Assembly (NCBI GenBank): GCA_022376925.1
Contig: JAIOJX010000032.1
Coordinates: 199,574,939 to 199,638,938 of the forward strand
Length of the DNA stretch: 64,000 bases
Reading direction: 5' to 3'
Source: Tragulus kanchil
Taxonomy: Eukaryota > Chordata > Mammalia > Artiodactyla > Tragulidae
Below are positions 47,035 through 59,732 of this stretch, piece after piece; the first letter of the stretch is position 1; the number at the start of each line of letters is the position of its first letter. A program made the position numbers and the translations under genes. The notes beneath the pieces are model-generated. The model had not been told where the DNA came from, did no database searches, and was given only the letters and a program-made list of their open reading frames with translations.

Positions 47035-48130
47035 CCTGGCTAATGTGTGAGCCTACTAGGATGTAAGCTCTGTGAGGCAGGGACAGTATCCATCTTTCCC
47101 CCCCCCTAACTTGGAGGATAATTGCTTTACAATATAGTGTTGGCCTCTGCCATACATCCACATGAACCAACCACAAGTATACGTGTGTCCCCTCTCTGGA
47201 ATCCCCTCCCATCTTCCACTTGATCTCATCCTCCAGGCAGTCACAGAGCACTGGGTGGAGCTGCCTGTGTCACACAGCAAATTCCCACCGGCTCTCTGTT
47301 TTCTGGTAATGCCTGTTTCCATACTACTCTCTCAATTCATTCCACCCTCTCCTTCTCTCACTGTGTCCACAAGTTCTCTACGTCTGCATCTCCAACTGCT
47401 GCCCTGCAAATAGGGTCATCATCTTTCTATACTCCATATGCATGCATTCATATACAATAGTTGTCTTTATCTTTCTGATGTACTTCAGTCTGTATAATAG
47501 GCTCTAGATTCATTTAGCTCATTAGGACTGACTGTAATAAGTTCTTTTTATTGCTGAGTAATATTCCATGGTATATATGTACCACTATTTCTGTATCCAC
47601 TCATCTGCCAATGGACACCTAGGTTGCTTTTATGTCCTAGCTATTATAAAAAGCTGAAATGAACACTGAGGGGCATGTGTCTCTTTCAAGTATTGTTTAC
47701 AGTATATGCCTAGTAGTTGGATTGCTGGGTCATTGGTAGCTCTATACCTAGTTTTTTAAAGGAATCCATACTGTTCTCCACAGTGACTGTATCAGTTGGA
47801 CAGAGTGTATATTATTTCGAGCTTTGTGCTAGCACTTAGGCTATTTTTTCCTTCACATATCAGAGGTAATCAAATAATTATTAGGTGAATAAACAAACAC
47901 TGCATTGACCATTTTATCAATGTCATAAGTATTTGGAAGATCCTGATTTTAACTAGGGGCAATAGCAAAGATCGAAAACATCAGGAGAAGCACTGTCTCA
48001 TGAACCACAAGCAAACCAATCCCAAATGTCTCCATTTTCTAGGTCATGTTATTATTACTAAAAGCTGAACTCTGGAATTCATGATTGAGATCTTTCTTCA
48101 CATAAGATATTCCCACACTATATATGCTCT
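47035..48130. repeat. Duplication Q, copy 2
   Basis: Second copy of 45906-46999. Its last 97 bases (48034 on) also start pair R. Confidence 0.95.
47099..47801 (-). mobile_element. L1 antisense, duplicate of 45970-46672
   Basis: Same element in block Q copy 2. Confidence 0.85.
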
Positions 48131-49113
48131 GTTTATATAAATGAAGTTTTCAGGGGTTACTTCATAAAAAATAAGCCTTCATTTCATAGTAACTTCTTTA
48201 AGGGGGAAAACTGTACTTCTAATGCCCTTGGTTAAACCTTAACCCACCACTATATGTCTTTCCCTATCCTCGATACCTATTATATCCTCCATGATCCAAG
48301 AAAACAAAATCCTGCGCTGGGAAAAAGGAAATCAGCTGACATCATTCAGGAAAGGACTGAAACTGAGGTAAACGAAGTAGAAGCCATTCAAGTATGATTT
48401 TTAGTTTCCAAATAGGAACTGGGAAAAATGACATAAGAAGAGGCTTATTACGATGAAGATGTTGGATTAAGGAAAGCATATACTACATAAAGATCAAAGT
48501 AGAATCTAAGATTTGACCCAGTCTTCCATTGACGTATTTATTCATTTTAGAACAACTAAAACTTTTTTTAGTTTGGATTATCATGCTAATTTTTTAAGTT
48601 ACTATCTTTCTTTCATTTTGATTGCTGTTTGCTTTGTTTTTCATATTAGATCTGTACCCCTTTTGTAATGTCTTCTGACAAAGAAGCTCTCTGTTTCTGA
48701 TGACACCTCATAATATCTCTCTCTGCTACACATAACACTATGGACATGTTTGAGTGTAGCTTACAATTGTGCTACCACATAAACATCATTTGATTGAAGA
48801 CACTGTAGAAGAGGCACTGGCCTAGAACTGTGGCTCTATGTGAACGAATATTAAGTCTATTTTTTCATTTACTTAAAAGCTTCTGGGGTGCTTGACGATG
48901 GTAATTTTAAAATATTTTATGCTATCTGCTATGAGTTGGGGGTATAAATGAAATTCCGCAAGTATATGCATTAAAGATTGTACTATGTAAGATACACCAT
49001 GCAGGGTAGGCTATTAAGATGAGAGACTTAGAGAAATAATAGATGGCCGTTAATTAAAAATGCCAAAAGCATAAGAGTTAATTGAAATTTTATTCAGCAA
49101 TTCAGTACCTTCA
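48034..49113. repeat. Duplication R, copy 1
   Basis: Repeated at 49114-50194, offset about 1080 bp. The copies differ by one G in a run near 48152. I recognise no repeat family or exon in it. Confidence 0.95.
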
Positions 49114-50194
49114 ATTTTCTAGGTCATGTTATTATTACTAAAAGCTGAACTCTGGAATTCATGATTGAGATCTTTCTTCACATAAGATATTCCCACACTA
49201 TATATGCTCTGTTTATATAAATGAAGTTTTCAGGGTTACTTCATAAAAAATAAGCCTTCATTTCATAGTAACTTCTTTAAGGGGGAAAACTGTACTTCTA
49301 ATGCCCTTGGTTAAACCTTAACCCACCACTATATGTCTTTCCCTATCCTCGATACCTATTATATCCTCCATGATCCAAGAAAACAAAATCCTGCGCTGGG
49401 AAAAAGGAAATCAGCTGACATCATTCAGGAAAGGACTGAAACTGAGGTAAACGAAGTAGAAGCCATTCAAGTATGATTTTTAGTTTCCAAATAGGAACTG
49501 GGAAAAATGACATAAGAAGAGGCTTATTACGATGAAGATGTTGGATTAAGGAAAGCATATACTACATAAAGATCAAAGTAGAATCTAAGATTTGACCCAG
49601 TCTTCCATTGACGTATTTATTCATTTTAGAACAACTAAAACTTTTTTTAGTTTGGATTATCATGCTAATTTTTTAAGTTACTATCTTTCTTTCATTTTGA
49701 TTGCTGTTTGCTTTGTTTTTCATATTAGATCTGTACCCCTTTTGTAATGTCTTCTGACAAAGAAGCTCTCTGTTTCTGATGACACCTCATAATATCTCTC
49801 TCTGCTACACATAACACTATGGACATGTTTGAGTGTAGCTTACAATTGTGCTACCACATAAACATCATTTGATTGAAGACACTGTAGAAGAGGCACTGGC
49901 CTAGAACTGTGGCTCTATGTGAACGAATATTAAGTCTATTTTTTCATTTACTTAAAAGCTTCTGGGGTGCTTGACGATGGTAATTTTAAAATATTTTATG
50001 CTATCTGCTATGAGTTGGGGGTATAAATGAAATTCCGCAAGTATATGCATTAAAGATTGTACTATGTAAGATACACCATGCAGGGTAGGCTATTAAGATG
50101 AGAGACTTAGAGAAATAATAGATGGCCGTTAATTAAAAATGCCAAAAGCATAAGAGTTAATTGAAATTTTATTCAGCAATTCAGTACCTTCAAT
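49114..50194. repeat. Duplication R, copy 2
   Basis: Second copy of 48034-49113, joined at the shared word 'caatt'/'attttct'. Confidence 0.95.
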
Positions 50195-51089
50195 TGTTTC
50201 GGGTACTCTTGAAAATGTTGGAAAATACTCTTACAAACCTTGATATTTACCTTTAAGAAAATGCTCAAGTATTTCCCATTTGCACTTGTTTGTATGGTCA
50301 GGGGGAAGGAATGGGGAGAGAGTCCATTTATTTCTTCCTAGCGACTACGATTTCAAATTTCAATTAAAATGAAATGAGCAGCATGATTATCACCAGAGAG
50401 CAGGCTGTGGGTGGCAGCAATAGGCCTTCTTTCATTGCCATGGCAACTGGGCTGCCTTGTCACGGCTACCTTGGCACTACCTGTAATTGTCAGTGTGTGA
50501 GCTAAACTGATAATGTACAATCAATATCCCATAACCCACAAAACACATTTTGAGTCTGAAAGAAAACCTAGAGCAAGAGAGGTAATTTATTATTATTTTT
50601 ATAAACATGGCCTGGGACAGACACAAGTATTGTAGCCATCTGTACGTTTTGCTAGAAGGGGAAGGAAAGCATACCTGAATTGCACTATTTGGACTAAACG
50701 CCATCCACTATTAGGGTGGAGGCACTTTAAATGGTCAGGGGCACTGATGGAGCATGAAACAGCACAGAAGGCTACGATCGTTGTGGCTGGGACTTGGGAA
50801 AACCACCAGCTCCCCACTTGGAGGGAATTACCCCCGCAAGGGCTGAGAATAAAGTCTCGAGTGTGGGGTTTGGGGGAACAGAAGATGTGTGCACAGTGTT
50901 CCCTGGGTGTCCTCTTCACCACTGCCAAACTGCCAGTTATTTCCAGCAACCAAATAAAAGTGCCTCGTGCGGACACCAATTTTAATCTAGGGTACATGAA
51001 TAGCAAACATCAAGAGGACCAGACTCCATGTTTTCCACCCAGTCCTGCCCTTCTTTTCAAATCCTGAAACTGGCTGTTTCCCAACTTAA
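50195..51089. other. Single-copy, repeat-poor stretch
   Basis: No recognised repeat. It is less AT-rich than its surroundings between about 50400 and 51050, and open in overlapping frames on both strands (+ 50747-51067, - 50599-51006), neither of which resembles a protein I know. It contains an RFX-like palindrome at 50435-50446. Confidence 0.5.
50434..50448. promoter_or_regulatory. RFX X-box-like palindrome
   Basis: 'attgccatggcaact' contains the perfect palindrome 'ttgccatggcaa' (50435-50446), which fits the known full RFX-dimer consensus. It lies in single-copy, repeat-free sequence. Binding is inferred from the motif alone. Confidence 0.4.
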
Positions 51090-51238
51090 ACTGGTTGCTG
51101 AATGTGAGAACCACCTGCAGGGCTTGAGGAAATGCAAATTGCTAGGCCCTTCCCTTGGAGTTCTCACTCAGGTCTGAGTGGGGCCTGAGAATGTGCTAAC
51201 ACTGTCTAGTTCCCAGGCCACACTTTGAGAAGCACTGC
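51090..51238 (+). mobile_element. MER5-like hAT fragment
   Basis: Reads 'gagaaccacctgcagggctt', 'gcaaattgctaggccc', 'ggggcctgagaatgtgc', then 'ccacactttgagaagcactg', the sense order of MER5A. Confidence 0.65.
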
Positions 51239-52467
51239 CTGGAACTAATTTCAGTAGGGATGGTGATTTCGCAGCTTATAAAAAATAACCATCATTTCTT
51301 TCCTGATACAGTAAGGATACAACTAAAACATGTATGTTTTGGAAGGAAGAGGCAGTGAGAAGGTTGCATTAACACTGAATACTCTTAGTCCTAGAAGAAA
51401 ATTAGATGGGACTTTTGTTTGTTTTCTTGTCCTTTATGTCTGTCTTACTTAGGAGCTTACTTAGGACTTAGAATGACCATCTCTGAAGATAAAAATTAAG
51501 AAAGAACACCAGCTATTCCAGAATATATGGAGGCACAGGAAATCTATCAAATCACTGAAATACACCCTTTAGATACGAAGCCAAGCCTGAGACATGAGAA
51601 GTACAACTTTTAGGTGAAAGAATAAAAGAACCCTCCACTTACAGTTGGTCTCTTGATTTGTTGACCGTTACCACTGCCCTCATTTGGGGAGGAACTGCTC
51701 AGAAAAAAAATGTTCCTTTTAGTAACGAGTAAGTGAAACAAAGCCAGAAGACTGATGTTGGGAGGTCCTTCAAAGAGGAGAATGCTGAGTGGTAGGAAAT
51801 TTCTGATGTGGTTTGGACCTGGGCAGAGATTCATGATTTGGTAGGAAGCGGCTGACTTAATGACATTCAGAGCACAGAATAAAGCCATCTTTATCTCTTG
51901 GTTTCCAGGGTGCAGCATGATCAGAACTTGGAAGTTATGGAAAAATATTGATAAAATACATGCCTTGAAATGTAGCATATGCATAAGAGATGATGGTATT
52001 TTACTGTTTTTCCTGATCTTTACTATTCTCCCAAGGACAGGATCTGCCAGCATCTATTTAAATCAGGTTTCATTTATTCAGATTTACTCTCATTCTGATA
52101 CATGGAGAGAAATCATGGGTGTATTTCAAGTAATAGCTATAAATTAGTGACAAAATCTACAACTCAGTCAAGAGGCCACATAAATTTATGAAAGTAAATG
52201 CTGGTTTTTTGTTCTTTTAAAATCATGTCTATCTCATGTTGCCATGGAAAATGTAAGGCAGTTAATATTAACATGAATTTAGTAGCATTTCGACCTTCAT
52301 GATAGAAGGTTAATAAAATGATATTTTAAAATATCATCCAACTTTTGAAAAAGAAAAGAAAAACTCACTGAGACACAGGGTTCACAGAATGAACCCACCA
52401 TTTAACCACAGATAATCATTACAGTAGATTTTTTTTCTTTAGTCTTATCTAAGTATTGTAACAGGTG

Positions 52468-52600
52468 AGTCATGTTTCCCAAAGGGTGGTTCCTAGACCA
52501 ACAGTACCAACTTTACCTGGGGACTTCTTAGATGACACATGCCCTTGCCCCGCCCACAGACCCATAAGAAACCCTGGGAATGGGACCCAGGAATACGGAC
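52468..52600 (-). mobile_element. MER5-like hAT fragment
   Basis: Antisense order: 'tttcccaaagggtggttcct', 'tttacctggggacttcttag', 'ccccgcccacagacc', 'gggacccaggaatacgg'. Confidence 0.6.
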
Positions 52601-52970
52601 AGCATCAAGCCCAAGAGATGATACTGATGTACTACAGCTTCAGAATGACATCAATTGAGTGTCCTTTCTTTGTCCCTGATTTCAATTATGGGCCTTGTAC
52701 GACACATTCTACACAGTACAAGCAAACAGTCACTTTCGGGTTACACAGGTTCTGGAAATGATGGGCTATTTTTTAAAAACCAGTCATAAAGATAAGGATC
52801 TCCACCACATTTTTCCAATTTTCTATTGTGATTTCCCCTCTGTTCACACTCAGTTCAATCTTGATATGCATAAAAAAAATCAACAATAACAATGATTATA
52901 AGTCCATTTACCACCAAGTTGAAAGCAAACAACTAACTATACGATTTTCCTCTCATTTTTGTTGTTACAG

Positions 52971-53150
52971 TTTAGCAATTTAAGATCTATGTGCTCTTCC
53001 CAGCACTCATTCACTCCTCAAATGCTACAAGATCATTTTTCAAATGTAAATGTATCAGGAGGAAAAGACACCTGTGAGAGTTTCTTTTCTCCAGTGAAAC
53101 AATTTGCTCATAGATTAAGTTTAAATAATCCCTCAGAAACCCTAGATTGA
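52971..53150 (+). other. Best candidate coding exon (unidentified), possibly last exon
   Basis: 'tctcatttttgttgttacag' (ends 52970) is an excellent 3' splice site. From 52971 the frame is open for 59 codons to TGA at 53148-53150. The peptide starts FSNLRSMCSSQHSFTPQMLQ, is rich in Ser, Phe, Asn and Gln, and ends LSLNNPSETLD. If real, it is a C-terminal exon with 3' UTR following; I see no 5' splice site before the stop. I do not recognise the protein. Block S starts inside it at 52998, so its second copy (54089 on) lacks the splice site and first nine codons and has lost one A (54139 region), which shifts the frame. The intact frame is therefore seen only once. Confidence 0.42.
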
Positions 53151-53656
53151 GGCATTAGGTACTTGGCTGTTTGAGAAGGTATTTTTGCCCAAAATTCATA
53201 AAAATTAATTTGTGCATTTCATGACACGAAGACTTATCAAAGCATATTAACTGTGAAATTAACTAAATAAATATCCCTAGCATTCCCCACATTTAAAGAG
53301 ATTATTTATTTTTTCTGAGGGCTGATAAAAGTTCTGATGGCACATTTTCTAATTTTAAAACCATTTTCATTTCACACTTCTGAAAAACTTGAAGTCAGGA
53401 GTGAGCTGGTGGGTCTGTTTGAAGTGTGATTCACACTTTATGCTCTCTTCCCCCATCAGCTCATGCATATTTATAACGCCAACCAGACTTCAGGTTTTAA
53501 ACATGCCAAAGAAAGGGACTATTTTAGAGAATAATAAATAAGTATGCTATAGTTATGTAGCACTTTCTGTTCAAAATATCCACACTTTTTACAAATTTGA
53601 ACTCACAATTTCCAAAGATAAGTAATACAGAAGTCATCCTCGCCTTCAAAAGGCTT

Positions 53657-53688
<32 letters not shown>

Positions 53689-54080
53689 TATGTGATATTT
53701 TGCTTGAGCCCCACATCCTACAAAAGGTTTCACACACACACCACACATATATACATGTATTTTTTTTTTCTCTAGAGCTCTTTCAATAGCAACTTTCCAC
53801 TTTCTTTTTTCCAGGTCCACAATATTCCCTTAATAATCACTAACTTAGTAATTATTCATTTATTCATCAGCTGGTCTATCCATCCACCTACTCACCCAAC
53901 AAGTAAGCCACCTGTCAGTCAGTCATTACAGGGGATCCTGTGATAAAGCCAAGGATAAGCCAAATGATACTAACAGATTATCCCATCTTTCTCAATCAAG
54001 AGAAAGGTACCTAAGTGATTATATCAGTATGAAAAGTGCCACAACTGATAAAGAGATGAAGCAATAAAGAAGCAAAGACA
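52998..54080. repeat. Duplication S, copy 1
   Basis: Repeated at 54089-55171, offset about 1091 bp. It contains an (AC)n tract at 53664-53689. The copies differ by one A near 53049/54139 and one CA unit near 53738/54829. A short scar (54081-54088) precedes copy 2. Confidence 0.95.
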
Positions 54081-54088
54081 CTTCTGTG

Positions 54089-54746
54089 TCCCAGCACTCA
54101 TTCACTCCTCAAATGCTACAAGATCATTTTTCAAATGTAATGTATCAGGAGGAAAAGACACCTGTGAGAGTTTCTTTTCTCCAGTGAAACAATTTGCTCA
54201 TAGATTAAGTTTAAATAATCCCTCAGAAACCCTAGATTGAGGCATTAGGTACTTGGCTGTTTGAGAAGGTATTTTTGCCCAAAATTCATAAAAATTAATT
54301 TGTGCATTTCATGACACGAAGACTTATCAAAGCATATTAACTGTGAAATTAACTAAATAAATATCCCTAGCATTCCCCACATTTAAAGAGATTATTTATT
54401 TTTTCTGAGGGCTGATAAAAGTTCTGATGGCACATTTTCTAATTTTAAAACCATTTTCATTTCACACTTCTGAAAAACTTGAAGTCAGGAGTGAGCTGGT
54501 GGGTCTGTTTGAAGTGTGATTCACACTTTATGCTCTCTTCCCCCATCAGCTCATGCATATTTATAACGCCAACCAGACTTCAGGTTTTAAACATGCCAAA
54601 GAAAGGGACTATTTTAGAGAATAATAAATAAGTATGCTATAGTTATGTAGCACTTTCTGTTCAAAATATCCACACTTTTTACAAATTTGAACTCACAATT
54701 TCCAAAGATAAGTAATACAGAAGTCATCCTCGCCTTCAAAAGGCTT

Positions 54747-54778
<32 letters not shown>

Positions 54779-55171
54779 TATGTGATATTTTGCTTGAGCC
54801 CCACATCCTACAAAAGGTTTCACACACACACACCACACATATATACATGTATTTTTTTTTTCTCTAGAGCTCTTTCAATAGCAACTTTCCACTTTCTTTT
54901 TTCCAGGTCCACAATATTCCCTTAATAATCACTAACTTAGTAATTATTCATTTATTCATCAGCTGGTCTATCCATCCACCTACTCACCCAACAAGTAAGC
55001 CACCTGTCAGTCAGTCATTACAGGGGATCCTGTGATAAAGCCAAGGATAAGCCAAATGATACTAACAGATTATCCCATCTTTCTCAATCAAGAGAAAGGT
55101 ACCTAAGTGATTATATCAGTATGAAAAGTGCCACAACTGATAAAGAGATGAAGCAATAAAGAAGCAAAGAC
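54089..55171. repeat. Duplication S, copy 2
   Basis: Second copy of 52998-54080; (AC)n at 54754-54779. Confidence 0.95.
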
Positions 55172-55375
55172 TTAACTTTTTCCAGAAGCACATTAGAAGG
55201 CAGTGGTGTTTTAACCGAATGTAAAACCTACTGGAGTTCACTAGGTTTATGGGGGCATGATAAGCAATTCAGTCCAGAAAGCAACATGAGTTCTGAGGCA
55301 TGGACGGACATAGCCTCTTGTGGTTGATTACCAACTCAACATCATGGGCCAGGGGCTTCTTATGGGAGTGTGCTT

Positions 55376-56488
55376 TATTTAAAGGCATTTTGATTCAATT
55401 TATTTAAAATATCAAGCAGGCTCAGGAGAACACACTTTCAGGTTCAGATTCAGTGCCTCGTACTGCTTCCTAAAGCTAACTGGAAATCATGAGAAAAAAT
55501 TAAAGTGGGTCATAGGATCAGATTTGCATTTAGCTTTGTGGAAGATTGATACTAGAGGAGTGAGGCAGAGGGCAAAACTACTGGTTAAGAACAACTGTGG
55601 GACTTGCCTTTGGATCAGTGGCTAAGACTCCATGCTCCCAATGCAGGGGGCCTGGGTTCGATCCCTAGTCAGGGAATTAGATTTCACAGACTGCGACTAA
55701 AGCCCACACACATGACAAAACTAAGACCCAGTGCAACCAAATTAAAAAAAAAAAAAATGCATATCTTTCAGAGCAGAAGAGGCTGTCTAACTCATCTAAA
55801 CCTAATATAACATTTTACAAAGGCAAAAATTAGTTTTGATTTTTGTTTATTTTCAAACAGAAAATAAACCAGTTTCTGTGCATCAAGAAAGAAAAAAACA
55901 AAGCAGCTGTTAATAGTCCAGTTACTGTTAATACTTTCATTCATTCATTTGTTCAGCTGATATTACTTAAAACATGCAAAGCCCAATCAAGCTAAGCTTA
56001 GAATCAAATCATGTAATTATCTTAAGGGAAAGTCCACTGGGCTGCTTTCTGTTGGTTGTTTTTGTTTTCCTCTTCCTTTAGTTGGTAAACTTTTTAAAGG
56101 CAACAGCAACACCTCTTTCAAATGCAATTATGTACTTGCCTAGAGTGCTACTACAGTGCTGTGCATGCTCTGTGCGGGCTACAAATGTGTGCTGATGACA
56201 TTCAGTTTCACGACTACGACATTGTTTTGTAACTTAGCCAGGAAACAGAAGTGCTGTGATTCAAACAACACGCCATCCCACTTCCTCACTGCCAGCAGCA
56301 CAGCCCAGAAGCCAAAGCTCTGGGCTTGAGAATCATCAGATGGCTGGGAAATTTCTGGGACTCAATTGCAAGCAATGTTGACTTTCTCCTACTTTGAATC
56401 AGCCTACACTTTTCAAGTATGCAACTCATGCATCAGAGTAACGTAGCATCATGTAGTCCTCTGAGTATTCCTCTGTAAGAGGTTCAAT
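55376..56488. repeat. Duplication T, copy 1
   Basis: Repeated at 56488-57595, offset 1112 bp at first and 1106 bp after a 12 bp loss at about 56503. A CHR-type SINE lies inside. Confidence 0.95.
55598..55757 (+). mobile_element. CHR-type tRNA SINE
   Basis: Head 'gggacttgcctttggatcag', B-box-like 'gggttcgatccctagtcagg', body 'actgcgactaaagcccacac' and an A-run tail. Duplicated at 56704-56863. Confidence 0.82.
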
Positions 56489-57595
56489 TTTATTTAAAGG
56501 CACATTTATTTAAAATATCAAGCAGGCTCAGGAGAACACACTTTCAGGTTCAGATTCAGTGCCTCGTACTGCTTCCTAAAGCTAACTGGAAATCATGAGA
56601 AAAAATTAAAGTGGGTCATAGGATCAGATTTGCATTTAGCTTTGTGGAAGATTGATACTAGAGGAGTGAGGCAGAGGGCAAAACTACTGGTTAAGAACAA
56701 CTGTGGGACTTGCCTTTGGATCAGTGGCTAAGACTCCATGCTCCCAATGCAGGGGGCCTGGGTTCGATCCCTAGTCAGGGAATTAGATTTCACAGACTGC
56801 GACTAAAGCCCACACACATGACAAAACTAAGACCCAGTGCAACCAAATTAAAAAAAAAAAAAATGCATATCTTTCAGAGCAGAAGAGGCTGTCTAACTCA
56901 TCTAAACCTAATATAACATTTTACAAAGGCAAAAATTAGTTTTGATTTTTGTTTATTTTCAAACAGAAAATAAACCAGTTTCTGTGCATCAAGAAAGAAA
57001 AAAACAAAGCAGCTGTTAATAGTCCAGTTACTGTTAATACTTTCATTCATTCATTTGTTCAGCTGATATTACTTAAAACATGCAAAGCCCAATCAAGCTA
57101 AGCTTAGAATCAAATCATGTAATTATCTTAAGGGAAAGTCCACTGGGCTGCTTTCTGTTGGTTGTTTTTGTTTTCCTCTTCCTTTAGTTGGTAAACTTTT
57201 TAAAGGCAACAGCAACACCTCTTTCAAATGCAATTATGTACTTGCCTAGAGTGCTACTACAGTGCTGTGCATGCTCTGTGCGGGCTACAAATGTGTGCTG
57301 ATGACATTCAGTTTCACGACTACGACATTGTTTTGTAACTTAGCCAGGAAACAGAAGTGCTGTGATTCAAACAACACGCCATCCCACTTCCTCACTGCAG
57401 CAGCACAGCCCAGAAGCCAAAGCTCTGGGCTTGAGAATCATCAGATGGCTGGGAAATTTCTGGGACTCAATTGCAAGCAATGTTGACTTTCTCCTACTTT
57501 GAATCAGCCTACACTTTTCAAGTATGCAACTCATGCATCAGAGTAACGTAGCATCATGTAGTCCTCTGAGTATTCCTCTGTAAGAGGTTCAATTT
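56488..57595. repeat. Duplication T, copy 2
   Basis: Second copy of 55376-56488, joined at a T-rich microhomology ('caattt'). Confidence 0.95.
56704..56863 (+). mobile_element. CHR-type SINE, duplicate of 55598-55757
   Basis: Same element in block T copy 2. Confidence 0.82.
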
Positions 57596-57634
57596 GTTTT
57601 CTTAAGTGAGAAAATATACAAATGTACTAGTTAA

Positions 57635-57666
57635 AATATATATATATACAAATATATATATATATA
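57635..57666. repeat. (AT)n microsatellite
   Basis: Two short AT runs split by 'acaa'. Single copy. Confidence 0.8.
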
Positions 57667-57704
57667 GTTTTGTATAATAAGTTTTTTTAAATTTACTGGA
57701 TACA

Positions 57705-57915
57705 TCTCAGGTGGCACAGTGGTAAACAATCATGTGCCAATGCAAGAAACTCATGAGACACGGATTCAATTACCTGAGTTGGGAAGATCCCCTAGAGAAG
57801 AAAATGGCAAAACTGTTCCAGTATTCTTGCCTGAAAAATTCTATGGACAGAGGAGCCTGGCTCCTGGCTACAGGAGCCTGGCTATAGTCCATGGGGTCAC
57901 AAAGAGGTGGACACC
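57705..57915 (+). mobile_element. Bov-tA SINE with internal repeat
   Basis: Worn sense element. The body holds a small local duplication: 'ggagcctggct' at about 57858 and again at about 57874, so the body is longer than usual there. Single copy. Confidence 0.8.
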
Positions 57916-58312
57916 ATTGTTAAGGAGAATGCTATAGAGCTTACTATTCACAGTTATATTAAACAGAATATAAAGCACATACAGTACATTCTTTATGAGT
58001 TTATAAATTTTCCTTTTAAAAGAATGGGTGCAACATCTAATCTTAAGAACTGCTCTTAATCTTCTCTTCTTTACCCTACACTGGCCCTGTGGTATCCAGT
58101 TCATTTGCTATGGTTTTTCTACCTTACTTCAGCTCTTTTTTAAAAAGCTGAATTCTAAGTTATTTTATTTATGCATACACCTAGAGTTTGATTTCTTTTC
58201 CTCTTTCACATTCCAAATTTCCCTACAGCTTCTCCTTTCTACATCTCTTGGCAATACAGATTAGCAACTTGCTTTATTCTTATCTCTTCCTGTTATCTTA
58301 TTTCCTCACTTA

Positions 58313-59292
58313 ACAGTATATTGTGGAAATTCCTCCAAGATAAATACAGAACAAGTTCATTCATCTAAGGACTGTGCAACAGTCTCTGAAAGAGATTTAT
58401 TATATTATTATAGCTCACTTAACTACTCCATTTCCCTACTCATTAACATTTATCTAACATTTCCTCTTTCTTTAAACCACTATTAAAAAAAAGTCACAAA
58501 AAACACTTACATATATATACTAGGACACTGATATTTTTATTTCTGTGAGACAGATTCTCATAGTTAGGATTCCTGAGGCAAAGGGTATACTGAATTTTAA
58601 CAGAAATTTCCATGCAAAATTTAACCTGTTTTTATATATATATAAGCTGTAACAAATTTAAATTTTTTCTGCATTTTAAACAGCAGTCAGAGTTGGCACA
58701 CTTTAAAAATTTGTGCTAATCTGATGAATATAAAGTGATAACTCATTGTTACCTAAATTTGAAATTCTTTGATCACAAAGGAGATTGCACATTTTTTCTT
58801 AGGTTTAAAGGCCATCAGAATGCTTTCTTCTGTAAAGTGCTTATTCATATTCATCAACCACTCATCTAGGAGGTTCTTTTCTTTAGTTATCAATTTGCAA
58901 AAATTCTATGTATAATCTGTCTTTGTGGGAGGCACTGCTAGCCACCTATCCTGAATTATTATTGCCCTACTCCTCATAAAAGAGCTCTAATGTTAAGGTT
59001 GAAAAATGCCCAAATTAAAGAAACAAAACAACAAAAACAAATTACATTAACTAATCCTCCCTCCTCCTCTGGGACAGACACAGTAATGGTGAAAGAAAAG
59101 GAAGTTGACGTCACAGGATGAGACTTTAGGGCAATTTCTTTTGAAAGGTGCAAGCTTAGCTGGTATATACTTTTTGTTTTCACCCCTTCTACTTTTTCCT
59201 TCCTAGAATCTGGGTCAAAGACTAAAAGTGCAACAGCCTTTTAGAGAATATGAAGTGACGAACGAGATGATGAAAATCCATGGTCAGAACAG
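58313..59292. repeat. Duplication U, copy 1
   Basis: Repeated at 59348-60380, offset 1035 bp before and 1088 bp after a (TA)n tract that is about 12 bp here and about 67 bp in copy 2. The 55-base scar 59293-59347 is a damaged form of 60400-60450 ('atggcttaccatctgacttt'). Confidence 0.95.
59106..59113. promoter_or_regulatory. Consensus CRE octamer (tgacgtca)
   Basis: Perfect CREB/ATF palindrome; duplicated at 60194-60201. A TATA-like 'tatatac' lies about 60 bp downstream. An octamer is weak evidence for function. Confidence 0.25.
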
Positions 59293-59661
59293 GTTTCATA
59301 GGGTTAAATTCATGGCTTACCATCTGACTTTGTACTTATTGTATTTCACAGTATATTGTGGAAATTCCTCCAAGATAATCAGAACAAGTTCATTCATCTA
59401 AGGACTGTGCAACAGTCTCTGAAAGAGATTTATTATATTATTATAGCTCACTTAACTACTCCATTTCCCTACTCATTAACATTTATCTAACATTTCCTCT
59501 TTCTTTAAACCACTATTAAAAAAAAGTCACAAAAAACACTTACATATATATACTAGGACACTGATATTTTTATTTCTGTGAGACAGATTCTCATAGTTAG
59601 GATTCCTGAGGCAAAGGGTATACTGAATTTTAACAGAAATTTCCATGCAAAATTTAACCTG

Positions 59662-59665
<4 letters not shown>

Positions 59666-59720
<55 letters not shown>

Positions 59721-59732
59721 TATATATATATA
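59666..59732. repeat. (TA)n microsatellite, long form
   Basis: About 33 TA units with one phase slip ('taatat') near 59711. The same site in copy 1 (58633-58644) has about six units. Confidence 0.9.

Noticed and set aside
50599..51006. 135-codon minus-strand frame overlapping a 106-codon plus-strand frame
   Set aside because: Both strands are open together because the stretch is less AT-rich. Neither peptide resembles a known family and no splice signals fit.
59666..59732. Origin or matrix-attachment function of the long (TA)n tract
   Set aside because: The length differs fivefold between copies of the same locus and nothing else supports function. Microsatellite slippage is enough.
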